Source of the DNA: Rachycentron canadum | Taxonomy: Eukaryota; Chordata; Actinopteri; Carangiformes; Rachycentridae | Direction of reading: 5' to 3' | Length of the DNA: 64,000 nucleotides | Assembly (NCBI GenBank): GCA_038496675.1 | Contig: CM076660.1 | Location: 4,333,197-4,397,196 of the forward strand | Shown here: one piece after another, positions 46,362-59,137 of the stretch | How the letters are laid out: every line of letters begins with the position of its first letter | How positions within the stretch are numbered: position 1 is the stretch's first letter | Notes under the pieces: generated by a model | The model's input: the letters and a program-made list of their open reading frames with translations, nothing else | Told to the model about the DNA's origin: nothing | Database searches by the model: none | Translations under genes and position numbers: made by a program

Positions 46362-49159
46362 TACAATAATTGATTACAGGATATTTCTCTCAGGCAATTA
46401 CCCCCATTACCTGCTCATTGTGTGACATAATAGTGGATAAATCACAATCTGTATATAAAATAAATTCTATATGTCCCTTTTAATGGGAATTAGCTAAAGT
46501 AAAGAGTGACGTGATAAAACAAAAGCTAACATGTAACATGCTATTCTGCTGTCATCAAACAACTATAAAATAAACCTGAATCAGCAGTTATTTGTTACAA
46601 AGGTAATAGTGACAGGCTAAAACTGATACCAAACTCTTTCCCTTTACCCACCGCTCTAACTAGCTTGTTTGAGGTGTGTCAAACTTGTTGGTAACCAGCG
46701 AGCAGGCATTTCACCATGAGGAAATTACTCCCTCCGCTGTGGCCTTGTAATGTAAAGATCTTTGACATGCACAATAAAAAGCTATAACACACTAAAGGAA
46801 AGGGATACACGTGAAACAGCATAACACTGGCACTTTTCAAGATTGAAAGCAACAATAAATGCAGCAACGAGAACAACCATGACCTGTGATGGTGTCATAG
46901 GAGGTCAGGTCAAGTTCATGTCTCTGAAAGGTAAGTTTCCATTTATTATGACAGAACTATTCCACACAAATTGGCTTGGTCGGGGTGTGTTTGACTTTTA
47001 TAGTAACGCAGTAAATAATAAAATGTATTCATTGCAATGCATTTTTTTTTTCTTTAAATTTGACTACTACCGTTACCTTAACCTTCTTGCATTGCAGAAA
47101 ATCACTCTGCAGCTGTGTTGGTTCTACCTTGGGCATGTTATTGATGGAATTTTAAATCAACCTAACACCAAAACACAAGCCAAAGCTTTTGGAAAACGAT
47201 ATATACGGTGCAGTGCAGGACCAGAAACCCTGAGCATGTCCAAATATGTTACCTGATAAAGTTGCAACACAAAACAGAAGACACTGCCGAAGAGCTGAGG
47301 CAGCTGGAAAGAAAATGTTGTTTTGACAAATCAGCGGAGTGCTTTGACAGTCGCTGCTGTGCTACTCTTTGCAACCATGAAGTTTCTATTGTTCCCAGTC
47401 CATTGACTGTTGCTGGTGTTATCAAAGCCTATTTTCATCTTGGTGTGAGCGATGATCCTTTACTCTGGACAAGAATCTAATGTTTTATTCAATCAATCAT
47501 CTAGGTTAGGGATTGAATTCAGTGTTGCAGAGTACTGAAGTAAGACGAAAACAGAACAAATCCAACACAAGTCCTGCTCTGACTTATAGCTTTGAAACAT
47601 TGCTTCTGCTGAAAAATAACATGCGTGTATTGGCTGATAATTCCATAAAATGCAGTAGTATGAGAAAATCATGAATGACAAACTCAGTATATTTGTTTCA
47701 TATCCGGGTGTGTTTACCAAAAAGGTATTGAATGTACACGTGTAAAAGGGTGGCCGACATTGATTTCTGGATATACACAGGCACACTATATCCTAACTTG
47801 TTTACTCTAGGTTTTCCTACATTAGGGGCTGCTCATAAATACCTCCAGAGTTCAGTCATTTCCCGCCAGAATGATTGTTGAGCCACAATGGTGTAATTAC
47901 AGTTACCTGATTGTGATATGAATTATTTTGATCCTTTCCCCCCTTTTATAGCTTAAACGCACAGTTCAGTCCTGCATTTTTAATCAGCCTGCAGACAGAG
48001 GGATCGGGCCTGAGTTATGATTTCAAAGCTAGTGGTTAAGTTCCACACTGCTGTCCGACCTTCTCGGCAACAAACAACACATGTCTGGCCATCCATCTGT
48101 CTAAATCACACCCTGTCAGTGGTCGGCTCTCAGCCTTGATGATGGACAGCACATGGGCAAAAAGCCAAGTCTTCTGCTCAGTGGGCATGCAAGGGTTTAG
48201 ACAGCAACCCTTTGGTTTTGTTTCCACTCCAGGCATAACATGGCATCCTGCAACTTTTTCCTCACTAACAACGTCATCTGACCTTGTCATCATGGAGCCA
48301 TAAATATGAAGGACGCCAGGCATCTGTAGGTTGTTTTTATAGTCTCAAGTAGTTATGGCAGAGCTTTCTTGTCTCTGCAAGATGGAAAAACACACACTGC
48401 TTTGCCAGATCTGGAGACCGCCACTTCAATGGAAATGAAATAGTGTCTGCTGTATGCAAGACGACCGTTATTATTATGCCAATGGAATTATCTGCTTTAT
48501 TGGGTGCCTCACCTCATAAGCACTCAAGATGGTACTATCCATCTCTCCATAGCCAACTAACCTTAAGAGTAAACAACCAGGCAACGGAGCAAAACAACTT
48601 ACTTTGCTTACACACACAAAGACTGCAGGTTTATTTAATTGTGCTGTCCCCTGACAATGGACTATTCTAAGCGAATCCTTTCTGCACAGTTCACTCCATT
48701 CCATGCACAAATTGCCCACATGGTGAGTGATTCAGTGTAAATCGGCTGATCTACCTCAGTAATCAAACATTTATGCCACTGCAGAAATAGAAAAGGGCTT
48801 TATTTTAAAAGGTCCCATCATTGATAATTTCCTAAAAAGGAACAAATGTAACTGGACACTTGGAAAGGTTTTGAAAAGGACAATGTAATTTGTCTAATTC
48901 AGAGAAAATGGAGACTGCGTTCAGTATGGGTGTAAAGGTAAAATGAATTTGCCCAAACCAAAGGGCATTCACATTGCAACATAAAAAGCGGAATAATTCC
49001 AGGTGAATTACTTTAATACACTAGGTCTACATCTCAGCATGTGTTGATATTTAATATATATATAAATAATAAGAAGTGTGTTTTTTTTTTGTTGTTTTTT
49101 TTTGTTTGTTTGTTTTGCTACATAGCCAACATTAGCATTAATGTTTAATTAAGAGTTTT

Positions 49160-49500
49160 GGAGAGGTTATAATTTGCCCTCTGAGCAGCGCTGCGTCTTC
49201 AGGGCAGGCTGTACAATAGTGGCTTGGTATTGAAAAGTGACCCGACAGTCCAACTGGCCCTGGGCTAACGGGTTAGCATGCTAACTTCAGTAGAAGAGAC
49301 GAAGTGATAGAAACATAGAAGATCAGGTGCTGAACAATATTTCTTCTGAAATGGTAAACAGCTATTAATGCTAACTTTGGTTATGTAGCAACAGTAAAAC
49401 TTACAAACAGTGCACTGCTTGTCTCATCACAGTATCACAGATATATTGACATTTGTATGTTTTTCTGAATCACCATACTGTGCAGCAACATTAAAGTGCA
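49160..49500 (+). repeat. Possible repeat shared with 54.29-54.55 kb
   Basis: It contains ctctgagcagcgctgcgtct with ggttagcatgctaacttcag nearby. The segment at 54312-54400 has ctctgagcagcgctgcttct followed by a similar order of short matches. Likely a diverged interspersed repeat, but matched only by eye. Confidence 0.4.
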
Positions 49501-51193
49501 TTAATAAATGGGGCCATGATTAATTTTCAAATAGCCCATATTTAACATTTTCTATTTTGTTCTTCTACTGTAATGAAAACACACTGAACTACATCTCTAA
49601 AACTGGACTGTGGATTTTTGTGCACTGCGACCTCCCTAGTACTTCATAGTACACATCCAGTTATTTAATTCCAATTAATTGCTGGTCTTTAGTCAATGTG
49701 AAGAAAGGAAGGAAATTCCCCTGGAGATGAACAACTGATTTCAATGTTTTCCTAGGAAATTACAGACCCGAGATAAAAAAAGAAAAAAGAAAAAGAAAGA
49801 AAATGGTGAAGAAAGTCAGAAAAGAATTTAAAATAGATATGTTCCATACAAACAGTAACCCTCTTCAGTCAACACGCTCCAAATGCAATATTAAACTGTA
49901 TGGCAGCGAGATCAAAGAGAAGGTGGACTGCAGGACTGGCTATGCCTGTTTGTTGCCCATTACAGTATGCACAGAGCATGACAGCAGCAGCCCCTGCATG
50001 AAGCAGTGAGGCACCGAGCCGGGTGGTCCATGTGAGCTCCCTGCAATCAGAGGCCAACAAAATGCCATGGTGCCTCTGTAGATGAGCTGATCTCCTGTTC
50101 TCGCTCTCCCAGGGAAAGGTCAGATAGCAACAGAAGAGGTTTTGTTTTTTTAATAGAATGCTAGGACATGCCAGAGGCCGGAGACATAAGGTTATGGATG
50201 CATGAAATACATAAATTTGATTCTTTTTTTTCTTTTTTTTTCCCATTTGCATTCTACGCCATTCTCCACCTATAATCTGACAAGGGCACTTTAACAAACG
50301 TCGTTTTTCATCAGGTGGTTTTTGTGTTTGTCTGCTTTAGGTGTTTTACATTTGACATTTAATTTCTCTGTGTAGATGTGCTTTTCATTTCGTTATTTAC
50401 TCAATAAACAGTATTAATTTGTGCTCTGCTTCAGTTTGCGCCCTGTGAACTAAATGATCACTGAGCACCTTTGACATTTGAACATCGTGATTGAGACATC
50501 GTTGTTGGTTGTGGTTTAACAGATGCATGTGTGATGAATTAATGAATAAATTCATTTAGTCACCACTGTGTGACATTTCCATCTTCTTCGCTGGTCTTTT
50601 CATTAGAACAGTGTATGTGTAAGACAGTGTTGTTGATATGCAAACGGCTGGTTAAGGTGCACATCAACCTCCACTTATGGCTTTATATGCAATAGAAGAT
50701 CGACCTCACATGGTTTGATTGATTTCCACTCTTCTGCGCTGCGTCTTCACCCTGCACCTTTTAACCTGGTCACAGTCATGCTGATTTATGATCCAAAAAC
50801 AATATGGCTGCAGAATCAATAAACTAATTAAAAGACTAGTTTTTGTGCAGTGGTAGTATACGTTCTGATAGCACGTCTCTGCTCTTGACTCCCGCCTTCC
50901 ACGAAGCTCGTAAATCTTTAAACTTAAAATGCATTGCACTGCTTCAACAAATTCATGGCCCCAAATGACAGTGAAAGTCAGACTGTGAATATGAGGACGG
51001 TAAAATAAAAGATATCTTGTAATATGAAGTCAACTGGAACAGCAACCCAGGCTGTTTGTAATGCTTCATAGCTATGGCAAAATTTTATAAAGGCTAAACA
51101 ACATTACTCCTTGTGACAGAAATACAAAGGTATTCCCACTTTTTATTCATCATGCACTGGGAATCTTTCCTCTCTAAAGGCAACGACAGGCAC

Positions 51194-51435
51194 CAAACTT
51201 TCATTGGGAGAAAATGTGGAATATTTATGTCATTTAATTAGTGGAGATGGAGCAGGCTACTCCATTGCAGCCCAATTTTCTCCTCTTATTCATCATAACC
51301 TGTGCATGGAGATGATTTCCCTTCAGTGACACTGCCACACATGTCACACACTAAAGTTTTAGTAGGGGAAAAGTAGGAAACTTATGCCATTTAATTAATG
51401 AGGATGGAGCGCTCTTCTCTGCTGCAGTCCAATTT
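51194..51435 (-). repeat. Paired element of about 85 bp downstream of exon 5
   Basis: Copy 1 (51194-51279) and copy 2 (51352-51435) share, in order, aaact/aaagtttt-ca/agt-gggaaaa, ttatg(t/c)catttaatta, gagatggagc / gaggatggagc, and t/ctgcag(c/t)ccaattt. Their spacing is about 157 bp. Each has a TTTAATTA homeodomain-type core. They lie 116-357 nt after the exon 5 donor. A repeat-family origin is possible. Confidence 0.6.
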
Positions 51436-51550
51436 ATTGAGTTAAGCTGATGAGACACTTGAAAAAAAAAAAAAAAAGAAAAAAAAAGTGCATAATGCTA
51501 TTTAAATATCCATGCTGATTTATAATTCATTTCCAAGCTGAGGTACTTAC

Positions 51551-51709
51551 ACTGCACCTCCAGGTATTTCTGTGCTTGGAAGTCCTTGACTGCAGGGTGG
51601 TCTACGATGCAAACCACAGGTACACCATCATCCTCCTTGCTCACGGTGAATGTCAGACGGCTGGTTACTGTGTACATCTTGTCGTAGGTCAGCTCAACTT
51701 TGGGCTTGC
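51551..51709 (-). CDS. cadm1: cadm1 exon 5: C-terminal half of Ig domain 2
   Basis: This 159-bp exon has phase 1 at both ends, acceptor ttccccatag and a near-consensus donor gtaagt. It encodes GKPKVELTYDKMYTVTSRL, then SKEDDGVPVVCIVDHPAV, and ends QKYLEVQ. The Cys in PVVCIVDH pairs with that of exon 4 to close Ig2. MYTVTS, KEDDGVP and YLEVQY are CADM1 signatures; CADM2 and CADM3 differ here. The start of the exon is the variable C'-D loop and differs from human (SEVEEWS) as expected across vertebrates. In the intron 110-360 bp downstream lies a duplicated segment, listed separately. Confidence 0.95.
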
Positions 51710-51939
51710 CTATGGGGAACAAAGAAAAAGCAGGCTTAAACAGTGCGGTGCAGGTGCATTTCAGGTAGCAGTTAAAATATGAATGAGCCTTACACAGACA
51801 GTGCATAGTCGAAGCCTTCATCTCAACAGTCACAAACTTTCATGAACAGTGATGCAAAAAGTAAAACAGCACAAACAAGATTTTTTTCCAAATTCTCTTA
51901 GGAGGCCATCTGACTCTGGAGAAGTCTTAGTACAGTTCA

Positions 51940-52120
51940 TCTTATCCATCCATCCATCTGTCCATCCATCGCAACTATCCCAGCTTACACTGTGCAATGG
52001 TTGGGGTATATCCTAGAGATGTTGTCAGTGTATCACACAATTACTATTACAATTTAGAGTCTCCTATATTGACCTAACCTGCATGTCGCCGGACTGCATG
52101 AGGTAACTGAAGCCCCCGGA
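51940..52120 (+). repeat. Fish interspersed repeat, family A, copy 3 (diverged)
   Basis: It starts in a CCAT-type tetranucleotide run (51944-51969). It then has tatcccagcttacactg, acaatttagagtctcc and cctaacctgcatgtcgccgg, parallel to copies 1 and 2 but more diverged. It lies 230 bp upstream of exon 5 in the transcript. Confidence 0.7.
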
Positions 52121-54289
52121 TAAAAAAAAAAAACAAAAAACATCCAGCTAGTGGATTTGGCCCCAGAGCCCTTGTTTCTATGACGTAAGAGTTTTTGTCA
52201 TTGCAACACAGAGTCTCCCTATACACCGGCAGTGCCTAATTTAAGAAGTAAGACCTTGGGAGTTCACAGATCAAAAAAAGTTGACATTTGCTTTAAACTA
52301 AACACAGCACTGCTAGTTGTGCTAATCATTTAAATGACTCTGCGTAGATTGCAGGTTATCCTCTTGCTTCGGGGCTCAATTTTATTTTCCGTGAATGTTT
52401 GCTGCACTCAAGTCAGATAATGAAAAGTGAGCTGCAGCGGTTTAGACTGGCTTTGCAAAGAAAGTATTGTTTAAGCCATGATGCTCTTATTTTTATTTTA
52501 TGCTTTTTGAAAAATATTACAAGTTAATAATTTGGATTTCTCCTCTGACTTGTGTTGACACTCAGTTTTATGATTCTTTTGTTCGTCTGGGAGCACTTTG
52601 TGAACAACTTGATGTGCTGAAGGGTAGTTAACAAAGTTGTAGTTAACAAAATAACGATGATGAATCCTTTGAGAAAAAAAATTTAAAAACATTAAGGCCT
52701 GACAAAGGAAGCCATTGTCTGACTCCAAGGAGAATAACCTTTCCAACATGTAGAATGGTAGCGAGTGTCCTTGAGAATGGTCAAAGAAGAAGGTGAATCA
52801 GCTAAAAATTGCCTGCTGTCGATGGCTACTGTGCGACTGTGAATCACTCATTAGGCTTTATAAAGCTAGATTTATTGTGTAGCCACATTTTATGCAGCAC
52901 TGCCTGCAAAGTAAGCCTCCTCTGATTATTGGCTGCGGCTTAATATCAGACAATGCGTTCTCAAATGTGATGAAGAGGATACCTCATCACAGTCATACAA
53001 AATAAGAAGGATAGCTGCAGACAGCTCTTCATGGCAGCGTTGCAAAGAGAGATTGATTATTTTTATCCCTTTGTCCTACTTCCTAACAGTCTGTTGCACA
53101 AGTGTGTTTGCGTCCCATCAATAAAACAAATAGTGGAAGCAAAAAGGAAAAAAGTGAGAGAGTCTGCAAAGATAAAAGGCTGAAACAGAAGAAAATCTGT
53201 CTTAATGTGAACAGTGTTGCATCCATCAGTTCATATTTTAGCTCCAAAATATCTACCAAGCACACATCCTGCAGCTAAGCCACAGCAGTGATAGCGTCAC
53301 AGTGGTGACAGCTGTCTCTTTGGATGCTGGGAAAGCAAACGTGTGTGATGTGCCATGTGTAAAGGAACAGGTTGTCATGAATAAATACCACTAGAGGCTT
53401 CAGATACATGCAAGGGCCTGAAACGGGAACCTGAAGGGGTCTGCTCAAATCAAAATGTCTTTTGAGATGCATGAAGCAGCAGTGAGGAGACGTCTTTATG
53501 CGCGTCCTGGGTTTCTGGATCTTCTGCTTTAAACCTTAAGAATTCATTGTACAAGAAAAATACTTGCCTACACTAGTTACCATGGCAAGCACAAATGGAT
53601 GTAAAAATATGTATAATTACCATGAATGGTAAATTGGTCGAGATAATTAATGAGCCACCATCTTAATTTAATGTTCACTCTCTTTTTTATGCCATTTGTC
53701 ATTACAAAAAGAAAAAGCTTCCCAGAGGCTTCTTAGTCCTTGTTTTCTTCTTGCCTGGATTGAGCTATTTTCACATACCTACAGAGCATCCACTAGCCCA
53801 GCACCCATTTGTGCAAGGTAGCGATACAGCAAATGAACCCTGCTGTGTCAGGCACAAGCGGTGACTGGTGCCCATTCCTAGAAAAGGCAGAGGAGGAGAC
53901 AGAGAAGTCTCACAAGACAGACATCTGATAGCACTCCAGTTGTGTTGCATCAAATATTAATCTGCTGAAGTAGAGACAATGTCACTCTTGAGGGCAACAC
54001 ACATCAAAACACCTGTGCCCATTGTTTTCCCATGTAAAACCAACACTCCCAGCAGCATCACACTGCAAACCGACAGTGGCTCCTTCTTGGGGTTGTTTAT
54101 ACAGGGTTTCATAAAAATATGTAAAAGCTAATATGCTTCCTCTGTTCTGGGCTCCCCATCCCCTAAGAGGCCAGCATTGCCCTGATGTCCTCATGTCAAA
54201 GTTACAGTTTTCTGTGCCGCCTAACGTGGTTTCCTGCCAGCCAGTGGTGGCGTTCTGGTGTTGGAGCTCTGACCAGCGTTCCTTTTACG

Positions 54290-54550
54290 AGACCAGAGGT
54301 TATAATAAAACTCTGAGCAGCGCTGCTTCTTTAGGTCAGATTGGAGGCTACAATGGATTGCTATCAGAAAGTCATGAGGTAGGTCGGGCCAAACTGGTAG
54401 AATGTGAACTTTATGGAGAGAAGTGTTAACATTGCTGCTTAACTCACAATGTTTCTTCTAGACTGGTAAGTAATCAGCCATTCCTGCTAATGCTGGCAAT
54501 GTAGCAAGAGCTAAATTTGCAAATAGCTCATTTAAAGTAAGTTAAAGTGA
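54290..54550 (+). repeat. Possible repeat shared with 49.16-49.5 kb
   Basis: It shares ctctgagcagcgctgc and downstream short matches with 49175-49290. Both lie in cadm1 introns. It is unclassified. Confidence 0.4.
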
Positions 54551-57500
54551 ATAAGCTTTATATTTATATATGTTGTGCCTGCTGAAAAACTGGATTCATG
54601 CATTTGACACGCTGCTTCCTGATCCTACCCTTGTTTTAATTGTCTTTGATGATCTTTCAGGTGACAAATTATGTGACTTCAGTGGAGCAGAGCAAGAAGA
54701 GCCCTTAAAAAGTGAAGTGAGTATTGACGGTGAATTAGTGATAGCTCTCTGTTTGAAAACATCGTGCTGTGTAAAGCACTTAACTTTGCGGTAGAGATGA
54801 ATTTGACTGAAAGGCAGTGGAAGGTCACATGAAAGCTGAGGTGGCACTTTAAGTGTTATGTAGATGCCAGCATACAACCTTAGCCGGTCCTCTTCTCTGG
54901 CAACTCTGCATTTCACTTCTGTTATCGTTTAACCACATTCTTGTGGAACAGGAAGGGAGTAATGTCTGGTTAAATGAAATATACGTCTCTCCACTTCTAT
55001 CACTTTGCCCAAAAAAATATTCTTTTATCCATTTGTAGAGTCTTCCTGCTGGGGTAGAGCAGGGTAATTGAAATCACCCTGTGGTTGTCTCATAAGACTT
55101 GAGGCTAATGGCTGCTCTGGTTCCTGTCAGTCAATGAAGTGCCCTACCTCCTGGCTTTTTCTTTTCTCTATCTGTCTTCTTTTTCTTTCATCGTAACAGA
55201 AAAGAAAGCAGTGACCTGCACCGCTGGATCCTGCACTCCCTTTTTCATGACTTTCACTGCAGTGTAAGCTTAAAAGCTGAAGATATCAGTGTTAGGCCAT
55301 ATGTTAATAAATCACTGAAAAACAGGATAAGAGAAAATAAAAGGAGAAGGAGATAATAGTGAGATAATGGGTCTGCGCATATTAGGAGATAGTTGGATTT
55401 ACATTGGCAAGCATGACAATTGCAACCTTTAAATGATATTTAAGAGATCCTGATTATCCCTTAAGGTAATTAAGTGAAATTCTTGGGACGTTTAATTAGA
55501 AATAAGTCTGCCAGGCAAGGAGCCACAGCCGACGGCAGTTTAAGTAATTCTGCCCTGGTGTCAGGACTCTAGCACCCTGAGCCATTCTTTTTCTTCCCAT
55601 CTTTCCTTTTCTTGCGCTCTTTTGTCTTTCATATTTTCAGCATCAGCAGAGCAAAACCAGGTCCCATTTCTTTCACCGCTGCAGTGTCAACCAAACAAAC
55701 TGTGGAGTCATTTGGCAAAGAGCTAGCATTAACATGACAGCTGAGTGCTACGACATGGTCAGAAAAACCTGATATTGTTGAAATAGCAGCATTAATGTCA
55801 ATTGCAAAGAACATAGGAATGTAAAATAATAAAATAAGTCTTTTTAAGAGTGCCCATCATTATTCCAGCTGGTAGCACCTGTTCACAGGTGGAAAAAATG
55901 GATAAAAGCAAAAAGCATGCTCCAAATGCAGTGTTGTGACAGCCATTAAATACCTCTGAGTATTGTGTTATGGCAAAAAATTGCATCCATCAATTGTAGA
56001 ACTTCAAAAGAGTGCCGTGCCTGTTTTAGTAAATGGCAATCCATTCTTAACAAGTGTGAGAAAACAGCACGGGCGTGGGGGTTGAGGGGCATTTAGCGTT
56101 ATATAAATCATTTGGTTACAGTGGTTATGGGCTCCACTTTGCCCATTTGCAAAAGCAAGTGCACCACTACAGTCCACCATTAGGCAGTGTGGTTGCCTTT
56201 GGGTAAGATAGTTGCTGTGAGTAGTGTTCTGCATAAACAAGTTTCTGAAACATCAGTCAGTGTTTGGTATAAAGGATTAGAAACTTGACTTCCTAACCAA
56301 CTATTTTCTAACGTAGATTCCCGATGTGTGTATGTGCATGAGCACACTGTGCATGACAGTGACGCAGAAAAACAGGACGTTATTGCACGTTTGTCTCCAA
56401 AATATCTCAACACAAAGTTAGAAGTTGAACCTGACAAGAAAAAAGAAAGGATAAGAAGGATTCCCCTTTAGAAGTCTAAAATACATTTGTCTCTACAATG
56501 GAGCAGCAGCTGAATTAAAATATCTGTGGCTGTGCAATACTTGCTGCCTAAACACTGCCAATACTTGCCTGTATATGCTGGTCAGTAAAAATGCTTGACA
56601 AGTGTCAACTTTTCGCCGACCTTGACACAAAGCAACATCCTCAGATTTGGGCTGACCACTAAGGGTTTAATGGGCTGCAGTGTAGAGGTGAAGCTGCCCA
56701 GGGCCTTCTACACAGCTTCTGATTAGGACCTTTGTTTCAAAGTCTTTACAAAGCTTGCTGTCTGGGCTCTGAGGTGGAGCTGCCTGGCAGGAGGCCTGTT
56801 CACCCCTGAGCTCTGCTCAGACTTCTAAAGCTCAGCTACCTTTGATAAAGGCATGAAAGTTGTCACAGTGCCAACAGACTCTGGCTACCGCTGCACATCG
56901 ACATAATTTTAATGGAAACTATTCAAAGTCGCATCAGAGCTCAATTTAAAAAGCTATAGCACTCATAGAAGCACTAAATACAGAGAGGCAGCAAAGAAGA
57001 AACCAGCCAAAAAAAGGTTAATTTATATGTATGTCATAGTGCACGCAGAAGGTAGAATTTAGCAACACAACAGGAGAGTGAGCACTCCCACAGTAACACA
57101 TTTTATACTAAGGAAACAAAGTTGTGAAATAAATGATCAATTTTCAGTCCATGTCAAATTGTCCAATCTATAGAAAAATGATTGATACTGTCATGATTTT
57201 TTTTTAGGCGTAAAATTTTCTTTTCTCTTTCTCTGTTTCACATAAATTCACAAGAAGCTATCCTTTAGGTCCCTTAGGTCCTTCTTGTCCAGTAGCTATT
57301 TTGTTAAATTGCAGTTGTTTCCATTAAATAACACCACGGATTAGACAGACTGCACTATGAAACCAGATGCTCAGCACGTGTGGTCGGTGTGACATCAACA
57401 CAGCCACCCTCTTCTTGATTTTTGAAATGGTTGGGCTCTGAGCGTGTGGTGTTCATTACTGCTGTGACCTGCTGCCCAGCCATTTTGTCTCATTGGTGGG

Positions 57501-58267
57501 TGATCGGTAAACGGTATTAATGCTCTCAGCTATTTCTGAACCCGTAATCTTCCATGTCTGCTTAAGTCCTTAGTGTCTTTGCGAATGTTTTAATCTTTAG
57601 TAAAGACAGTTTGCTTCGCTGTTTTAGTCAAACCTAAACAGAACTGGCTGGCTTCAGACTAAAACACTTGAAAAGTTGCAGAGAACGTTAACGATTCTGG
57701 TGTTAATGAATGTATTAGGCCCTTAATGAATATATTTCACAGTTTTTGTCACAAGCTCCTGTGTTTTCACTCTGAGACTTTCTTGAAGCATTTTAGTCAG
57801 ACTTCTCCTCCTTAAACAAACAGATGGGGGAGTTATCAGGTGACATTACTCATTCTCTGTGACTTCTAAAGAGAAAATTGCATTTACATGAGCATACAGA
57901 CAGGAGTATATATAGGCAGCATCAACAATCATAATATTTGAAAGAGCATTGTTTTCCCTCCTTTGTTTGCTTGTAAGCTTTTATGAGAAATTTATGCATG
58001 TTCCATGTTTCCTCAAAGTGAGGGAAAGAGCAGAGGCAGGAAGTGCATTGTTTCTTTTTTGAGGTGACGCATCATGGCCTTTTTACTCCGGTTCACAGAA
58101 CACAATGTTTTTGTGCCAAACAGAGGTATTCTTTGTGCACAGAACGACACAGATGAGTGAATATTATGAAAGGAAGGAGCTCTGATTTTCTGCATTGCAA
58201 AAGTGTCTTCTTGTGTAAAGAGAGAAAATGTACTGATTGATGATTATGATTTGTGGAGACCCCCTAC

Positions 58268-58405
58268 CTGGAAGCTCCTTATCTCCCTTCATCCATCTGA
58301 TGGTGGCAGCAGGCTTACTGCTCATGGCAGTGCAGGTCATCTCTGTCTCATTGCCCTCACTCAGGACCTCATCCCGGGCCTCGATGATGGGGTTACCTGG
58401 AGGAA
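58268..58405 (-). CDS. cadm1: cadm1 exon 4: N-terminal half of Ig domain 2
   Basis: This 138-bp exon has phase 1 at both ends. The acceptor is ctgttgtag and the donor gtaggg. It encodes the linker IPPGNPIIEARDEV and then the B- and C-strand core of the second Ig domain: EMTCTAMSSKPAATIRWMKG. CTAM supplies the first disulphide Cys and IRWMKG the invariant core Trp. Human CADM1 reads CTAMASKPATTIRWFKG here. NET, just before the Cys, is a potential N-glycosylation site. Only 579 bp of intron separates it from exon 3, whereas the next intron is 6.6 kb. The exon joins exon 3 as A|TT (Ile) and exon 5 as G|GC (Gly). Confidence 0.95.
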
Positions 58406-58984
58406 CTACAACAGGACACACAAACAAACTCTGTAAACACTGGGGAATTGTACTGTAGGGTTTCTCAAACCTGAGCTCTACAAGGTCATAGTGACAGGGC
58501 TGATATACATTAAAACATTTGTTAGGTTGAAAAAAGTACAAAGGGTGTAAAAGACAAACTAAAGACAAACTCACATTATGATATTTCATCACATTGTTAT
58601 GATATTTTCGTTTTCAAACAATGTGACCTTATTAGCACTTATGTAAAAGTGTCCTAATCTGTAGGATGTGATTCAAACTTGAACTCTCATAAAAACCAAT
58701 GAATGCAGGCGTATGTCCTTCGTAGGACTTAGTAGGTACTGTAAATTAGTTTGTTTGCACACTGCAGAATGATGAGAGGACTTAATGAACACATGTGACA
58801 CACATAATATTTCTGTATTTCCTAGCCTCACTCTAACTGTTGCCACCCATGCTGCACAACATGTGAATATCTGCTGTCGTCCACAGTCGAAATGTGGATT
58901 AGTGGCCTTCACCTCTCTGCTACCACTGACTGTGAACGCCTGCGTGTGCGTGTATGCTTGTATATGTGTGTTTTGCTGTTGTAC
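58406..58984 (-). other. Intron 3 of cadm1 (579 bp)
   Basis: The only short intron in the window. It starts gtacaacagc and ends cctgttgtag, with CA/CGCA-rich sequence just inside the donor. No other feature was seen. Confidence 0.92.
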
Positions 58985-59137
58985 TTAGCACGGTGATGTC
59001 AGCGTAGGCTTCCTGCGGGGGGTCCGTGTAGAGCTGGCAAACATATCGACCCTCGTCTGACAGCGAGACATTAGACAGCGACACCCGCAGCTCGTTGTCT
59101 GAGAAGTTCACCAGCTGAAAGCGAGCGTCTTTCAGTG
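58985..59137 (-). CDS. cadm1: cadm1 exon 3 (by human numbering): C-terminal half of Ig V domain
   Basis: This 153-bp exon enters and leaves in phase 1. It follows a pyrimidine-rich acceptor (tttccccttcag) and ends at donor gtacaa. It encodes (x)LKDARFQLVNF, then the F- and G-strand region with DEGRYVCQLYTDPP and ends AYADITVL. DEGRYVC is the Ig 'D-x-G-x-Y-x-C' motif, and its Cys is the second of the V-domain disulphide. The first Cys must be in the upstream exon outside the window. NFS and NVS are potential N-glycosylation sequons. The CADM1 V domain carries the trans-adhesive surface. Human CADM1 has the closely matching LKDSRFQL and DEGRYFCQLYTDPPQE. The split codon at the 3' end gives Ile with the next exon. 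Confidence 0.95.

Larger units (their letters stand above)
45360..51550 (-). other. Intron 5 of cadm1
   Basis: 6.2 kb. It contains a probable interspersed repeat at 46.04-46.26 kb, a perfect 10-bp inverted repeat at 46.34 kb, a possible repeat copy at 49.16-49.5 kb, and a paired element of about 85 bp close to exon 5 (51.19-51.44 kb). No gene was recognised. Confidence 0.8.
51710..58267 (-). other. Intron 4 of cadm1
   Basis: 6.6 kb. It holds a third copy of the fish interspersed repeat at 51.94-52.12 kb, a segment at 54.3-54.55 kb resembling 49.16-49.5 kb, and repeat-poor, TAAT-rich sequence around 55.44-55.56 kb. No gene was recognised. Confidence 0.8.
17342..59137 (-). other. cadm1: cadm1 gene, internal part (7 exons, both ends outside the window)
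   Basis: This is a minus-strand gene for a type I membrane adhesion protein of the CADM/nectin-like family. CADM proteins bind in cis and trans through three extracellular Ig domains at synapses and epithelial contacts. Seven exons join in frame (843 bp, 281 codons) with phases 1,1,1,2,1,1 and canonical AG/GT borders. They encode the end of Ig V, all of Ig2 and Ig3, and a Thr-rich juxtamembrane stalk. The residues fit CADM1 better than CADM2, 3 or 4: QLYTDPP in Ig1, MYTVTS and KEDDGVP in Ig2, QGLTREG in Ig3, and a 33-bp exon ending TEPAAH that corresponds to the TEPAVH exon of mammalian CADM1. The promoter, signal peptide and first V-domain exon lie above 64000. The transmembrane segment, the band-4.1 and PDZ-binding tail and the 3' UTR lie below 1. 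Assignment to cadm1 is strong; the cadm1a versus cadm1b choice is open. Confidence 0.93.

Noticed and set aside
49869..50297. 142-codon minus-strand open frame
   Set aside because: It has a Lys homopolymer from an A-rich run and no recognised domain. It lies inside intron 5 with no splice or promoter evidence.
58164..58592. 142-codon minus-strand frame taken as a single coding unit
   Set aside because: Only 58268-58405 is exon. The frame is open by chance into both introns, and splice sites and protein homology define the real borders.
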